From an uncultured Acidobacteriaceae bacterium (lineage in GTDB: Bacteria; Acidobacteriota; Terriglobia; Terriglobales; Acidobacteriaceae): a stretch of 64,000 nucleotides of DNA. Numbering within the stretch: position 1 is the first letter of the stretch; the number at the start of each line of letters is the position of its first letter. Below, piece after piece: positions 62,159 through 64,000 of the stretch. Both the position numbers and the translations under genes were made by a program. The stretch spans positions 1-64,000 of the forward strand of contig CAIWFH010000146.1 in NCBI GenBank assembly GCA_903911925.1. Reading direction: 5' to 3'. Below the pieces are notes generated by a model. The model was not told the DNA's origin, searched no databases, and saw only the letters and a list, made by a program, of their open reading frames with translations.

Positions 62159-63986
62159 GTACTAGTGCCCTCCTCTTCGCTGAAGCTCGGTTGTCGAACC
62201 GGTAGCCGAGGGTTGTCGTCCATTGGTTGTAATTCTCCGTGCCGCCCCGTTGCGTCGTAAACATGGTTTGCATGAAGTACCGGGACCCAAGATTGGTATC
62301 GAACATGGCGTTTACAAAACGCGAGTTGCTGGTTGCCGCCAGCGACGAGGTGTAGTCGTAGTTCCCAAACTGAAAATTGACCCGGAGCCGCTCGCCAAGG
62401 TCTCTCGTCAGGGAGTAAGAGCGGTAGGACCCGGATGCGAAGGCGCTATCGAACTTCGAGTAGCGCACGTCGGCCATCAGTCCGGTCCTCCAAATGTTAG
62501 ACATCGTGGCTCCGAAAAGGGTATTCAAAGAAGCTTTCGGATCGCTCGAATCGCTGCTATTTCCCAGACTGAAGTAACCCGTGATATGCATCGGGAACTG
62601 GATGCGCGCTCCCCCGTTGAGTCCCTGAAAAAGGTACTTATCCAGCAGGCCGGTTCCGACCAGGATCGGATCGTAAGTGGGCACGTCGCGGAAGTAAGTA
62701 TCTGTAAGGTCGAGGGTGATGCGCGGGTGCACCTGTACGCGGAGCGAAACCAGGCTCTGTCCTAGGCCAACTCCCACCGCTGGCGTGTTGGGATTTGCAG
62801 TGGGCTTGTCAAGCTGCAACGACTCGTAGAGGGAGAAGTACCGCTTGAATGAGAAGTTGTTCTCGGTAAAGACAAACGGCCGCTGAACCGCCCAACCAAG
62901 CATGTTTATCCCAACACCCCCGGTTGTGGAGTAGCGAAAGTTCTCGAAGTTTCCGCCATGCAAATTGAAGAACACGCCGCCGATCTTCCCATTCGGGTTG
63001 TAACTCCAGGAGGTCGGATCGGGAGTGGAACCGGCAAAGACACCGGTCACCGTGTTAGCTGTGAGTTGCATCCCTGCATAGCCGCCGTCAATCGTCTCTA
63101 GGCTTGAAGCCCAGGGAAGAAACAGGCGTCCCACGCCTGCAGTTATCCGCGAGGCTGGATTAATGTAAGTAGCGCTCATCAAATAGGTTCGATTGTAGGC
63201 ATCCTGGAGTGTCTGCTCGGTCGAAGAAGAGGACTGCAAATTGCCGCGCCAATAGCCGTTCAGATTCCAGTGGGTCCCGGCGATGCGGGTAAAGTCGCCG
63301 CGGAAAATCAGGCCATATTCGGTTGAAGAGGATGCGCCCTGTCCAAGTTCGTCAATTCGGCTATAGTCGAATCCAATTCTGCCGCGCGCCTGGTTCACTT
63401 CGGGCAAGGGCGGACGTGGGAGCGCATTGCGAACCTCCTCGTCAAGCGGGTCGCCCTCGCTGAAGGTCACCACCATGGGATACTTGCGGGTATTGCCAAT
63501 GGTGTTCTTCTCCACGATCTTCGCGACTTCCGCATCCGGCAACGAGAGCACCTCGCCCTGAGCAAGTTCCCGCGTGCTGGCCACCACCTCGCAGACTGCT
63601 GAGGTTGAAGCCACCGAAACAACTGTCAGCTTGGCCACGACTCCAGGCTCGATCGGCGCGTTGGACTCGTCCTTGTCAGGCTTGGTCGGATTCTGTTTGA
63701 GAACCAGTTTCGTGCCTTCCGTGAGCCCGGCGTTTCGGCCTCCATCGATGTAAACATTCGATCCGTTTACATACCGCACATGGAACTCGGTCCGCGTCGG
63801 CGCCGTGGCGGAAGGTGTCGTCACAGTCTGCGCAGGCTCGGAAGGAGCGACAGGCGTGGGCGCCAGCGCAGGTTGTTGCGCGGCACAGACCGTAGAAATC
63901 AGAACCGCCGTCGTCAATAATCTAAGCCGCACAGGGAGTTCGCCTCCAAGCCAGGCCGCGCTTCGGTTTGTCCGAGCAACTCGCAT
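62145..63986 (-). CDS. Outer-membrane beta-barrel protein
   Basis: The 613-residue protein has a long N-region and signal peptide (VRLRLLTTAVLISTVCAAQQ), a Pro/Thr-rich linker, a small domain resembling the FlgT C-terminal type (VRYVNGSNVYIDGGRNAGLT, about residues 70-150), and a barrel of about 400 residues with alternating strands from ARGRIGFDYSRIDELG to the C-terminus. GGAG lies six bases before ATG 63986, 14 bases from the window edge. It is the first gene in this operon within the window; upstream genes may continue outside. A role as an outer-membrane conduit or sensor for the redox operon is possible but not shown. Confidence 0.8.
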   Translation of the reverse strand: MRVARTNRSAAWLGGELPVRLRLLTTAVLISTVCAAQQPALAPTPVAPSEPAQTVTTPSATAPTRTEFHVRYVNGSNVYIDGGRNAGLTEGTKLVLKQNPTKPDKDESNAPIEPGVVAKLTVVSVASTSAVCEVVASTRELAQGEVLSLPDAEVAKIVEKNTIGNTRKYPMVVTFSEGDPLDEEVRNALPRPPLPEVNQARGRIGFDYSRIDELGQGASSSTEYGLIFRGDFTRIAGTHWNLNGYWRGNLQSSSSTEQTLQDAYNRTYLMSATYINPASRITAGVGRLFLPWASSLETIDGGYAGMQLTANTVTGVFAGSTPDPTSWSYNPNGKIGGVFFNLHGGNFENFRYSTTGGVGINMLGWAVQRPFVFTENNFSFKRYFSLYESLQLDKPTANPNTPAVGVGLGQSLVSLRVQVHPRITLDLTDTYFRDVPTYDPILVGTGLLDKYLFQGLNGGARIQFPMHITGYFSLGNSSDSSDPKASLNTLFGATMSNIWRTGLMADVRYSKFDSAFASGSYRSYSLTRDLGERLRVNFQFGNYDYTSSLAATSNSRFVNAMFDTNLGSRYFMQTMFTTQRGGTENYNQWTTTLGYRFDNRASAKRRALVHANQ

Positions 63987-64000
63987 TTAATCTCCGCTGC

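Overview
The window looks like chromosomal DNA of an acidobacterium, most likely class Terriglobia. The grounds are circumstantial: high GC, a TonB-dependent receptor with an N-terminal carboxypeptidase-regulatory domain, a bcs cellulose operon with a fused BcsAB, a small secreted CCxxHxxHHC protein, and low-complexity GTCCCTGG-type and hairpin repeats between genes. No rRNA, tRNA, CRISPR array, insertion sequence or phage gene was seen. All assignments come from reading the sequence by eye.

Layout. 0.2-3.2 kb: a cysteine-rich small protein, uvrB and a degenerate receiver protein. 3.3-7.9 kb: first cytochrome c maturation cassette (ccmF, a CcmH variant, a CcmI-like protein and a carboxypeptidase-regulatory-like protein), preceded by a perfect Crp-type palindrome. 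8-14 kb: mixed membrane and housekeeping genes (DUF4149, CPBP protease, YchF GTPase, ZIP transporter, GT2 glycosyltransferase, polytopic membrane protein). 14-16.6 kb: a histidine-kinase-like protein without its phosphoacceptor His, coupled to a KdpD sensor half. 16.6-18.8 kb (minus): a five-gene operon headed by a DUF2089 regulator, with SHOCT-like proteins and a methyltransferase. 19-33 kb (minus): cellulose synthesis operon bcsQ-bcsAB-bcsZ-bcsC, with an apparent frameshift near the 5' end of bcsA. 33.8-38.4 kb: a second, paralogous ccm cassette, again preceded by a Crp-type palindrome. 38.4-43.4 kb: a trypsin-fold lipoprotein protease and an orphan secretin. 44-51.2 kb (minus): a Cus-type metal efflux operon with secreted accessory proteins. 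52.2-55.7 kb: an FtsZ/tubulin-superfamily protein flanked by two nearly identical Crp/Fnr regulators. 55.9-58.8 kb (minus): a TonB-dependent receptor and a CCxxHxxHHC protein. 59-64 kb (minus): an envelope redox operon (outer-membrane barrel, secreted protein, b-type cytochrome-like membrane protein, ferredoxin-flavoprotein).

How they may work together. The two ccm cassettes are the clearest duplication, and their shared upstream palindromes suggest control by a Crp/Fnr-family protein; two such proteins are encoded in the window, but no link is shown. The most novel-looking locus is the divergent tubulin/FtsZ-like GTPase (T7 loop NLDLND intact, T4 loop altered) between duplicated Crp/Fnr genes. 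Other points worth checking are the kinase lacking its phosphoacceptor, a flavoprotein that appears circularly permuted, the 315-residue internal duplication in BcsC, and the G5 frameshift in bcsA.
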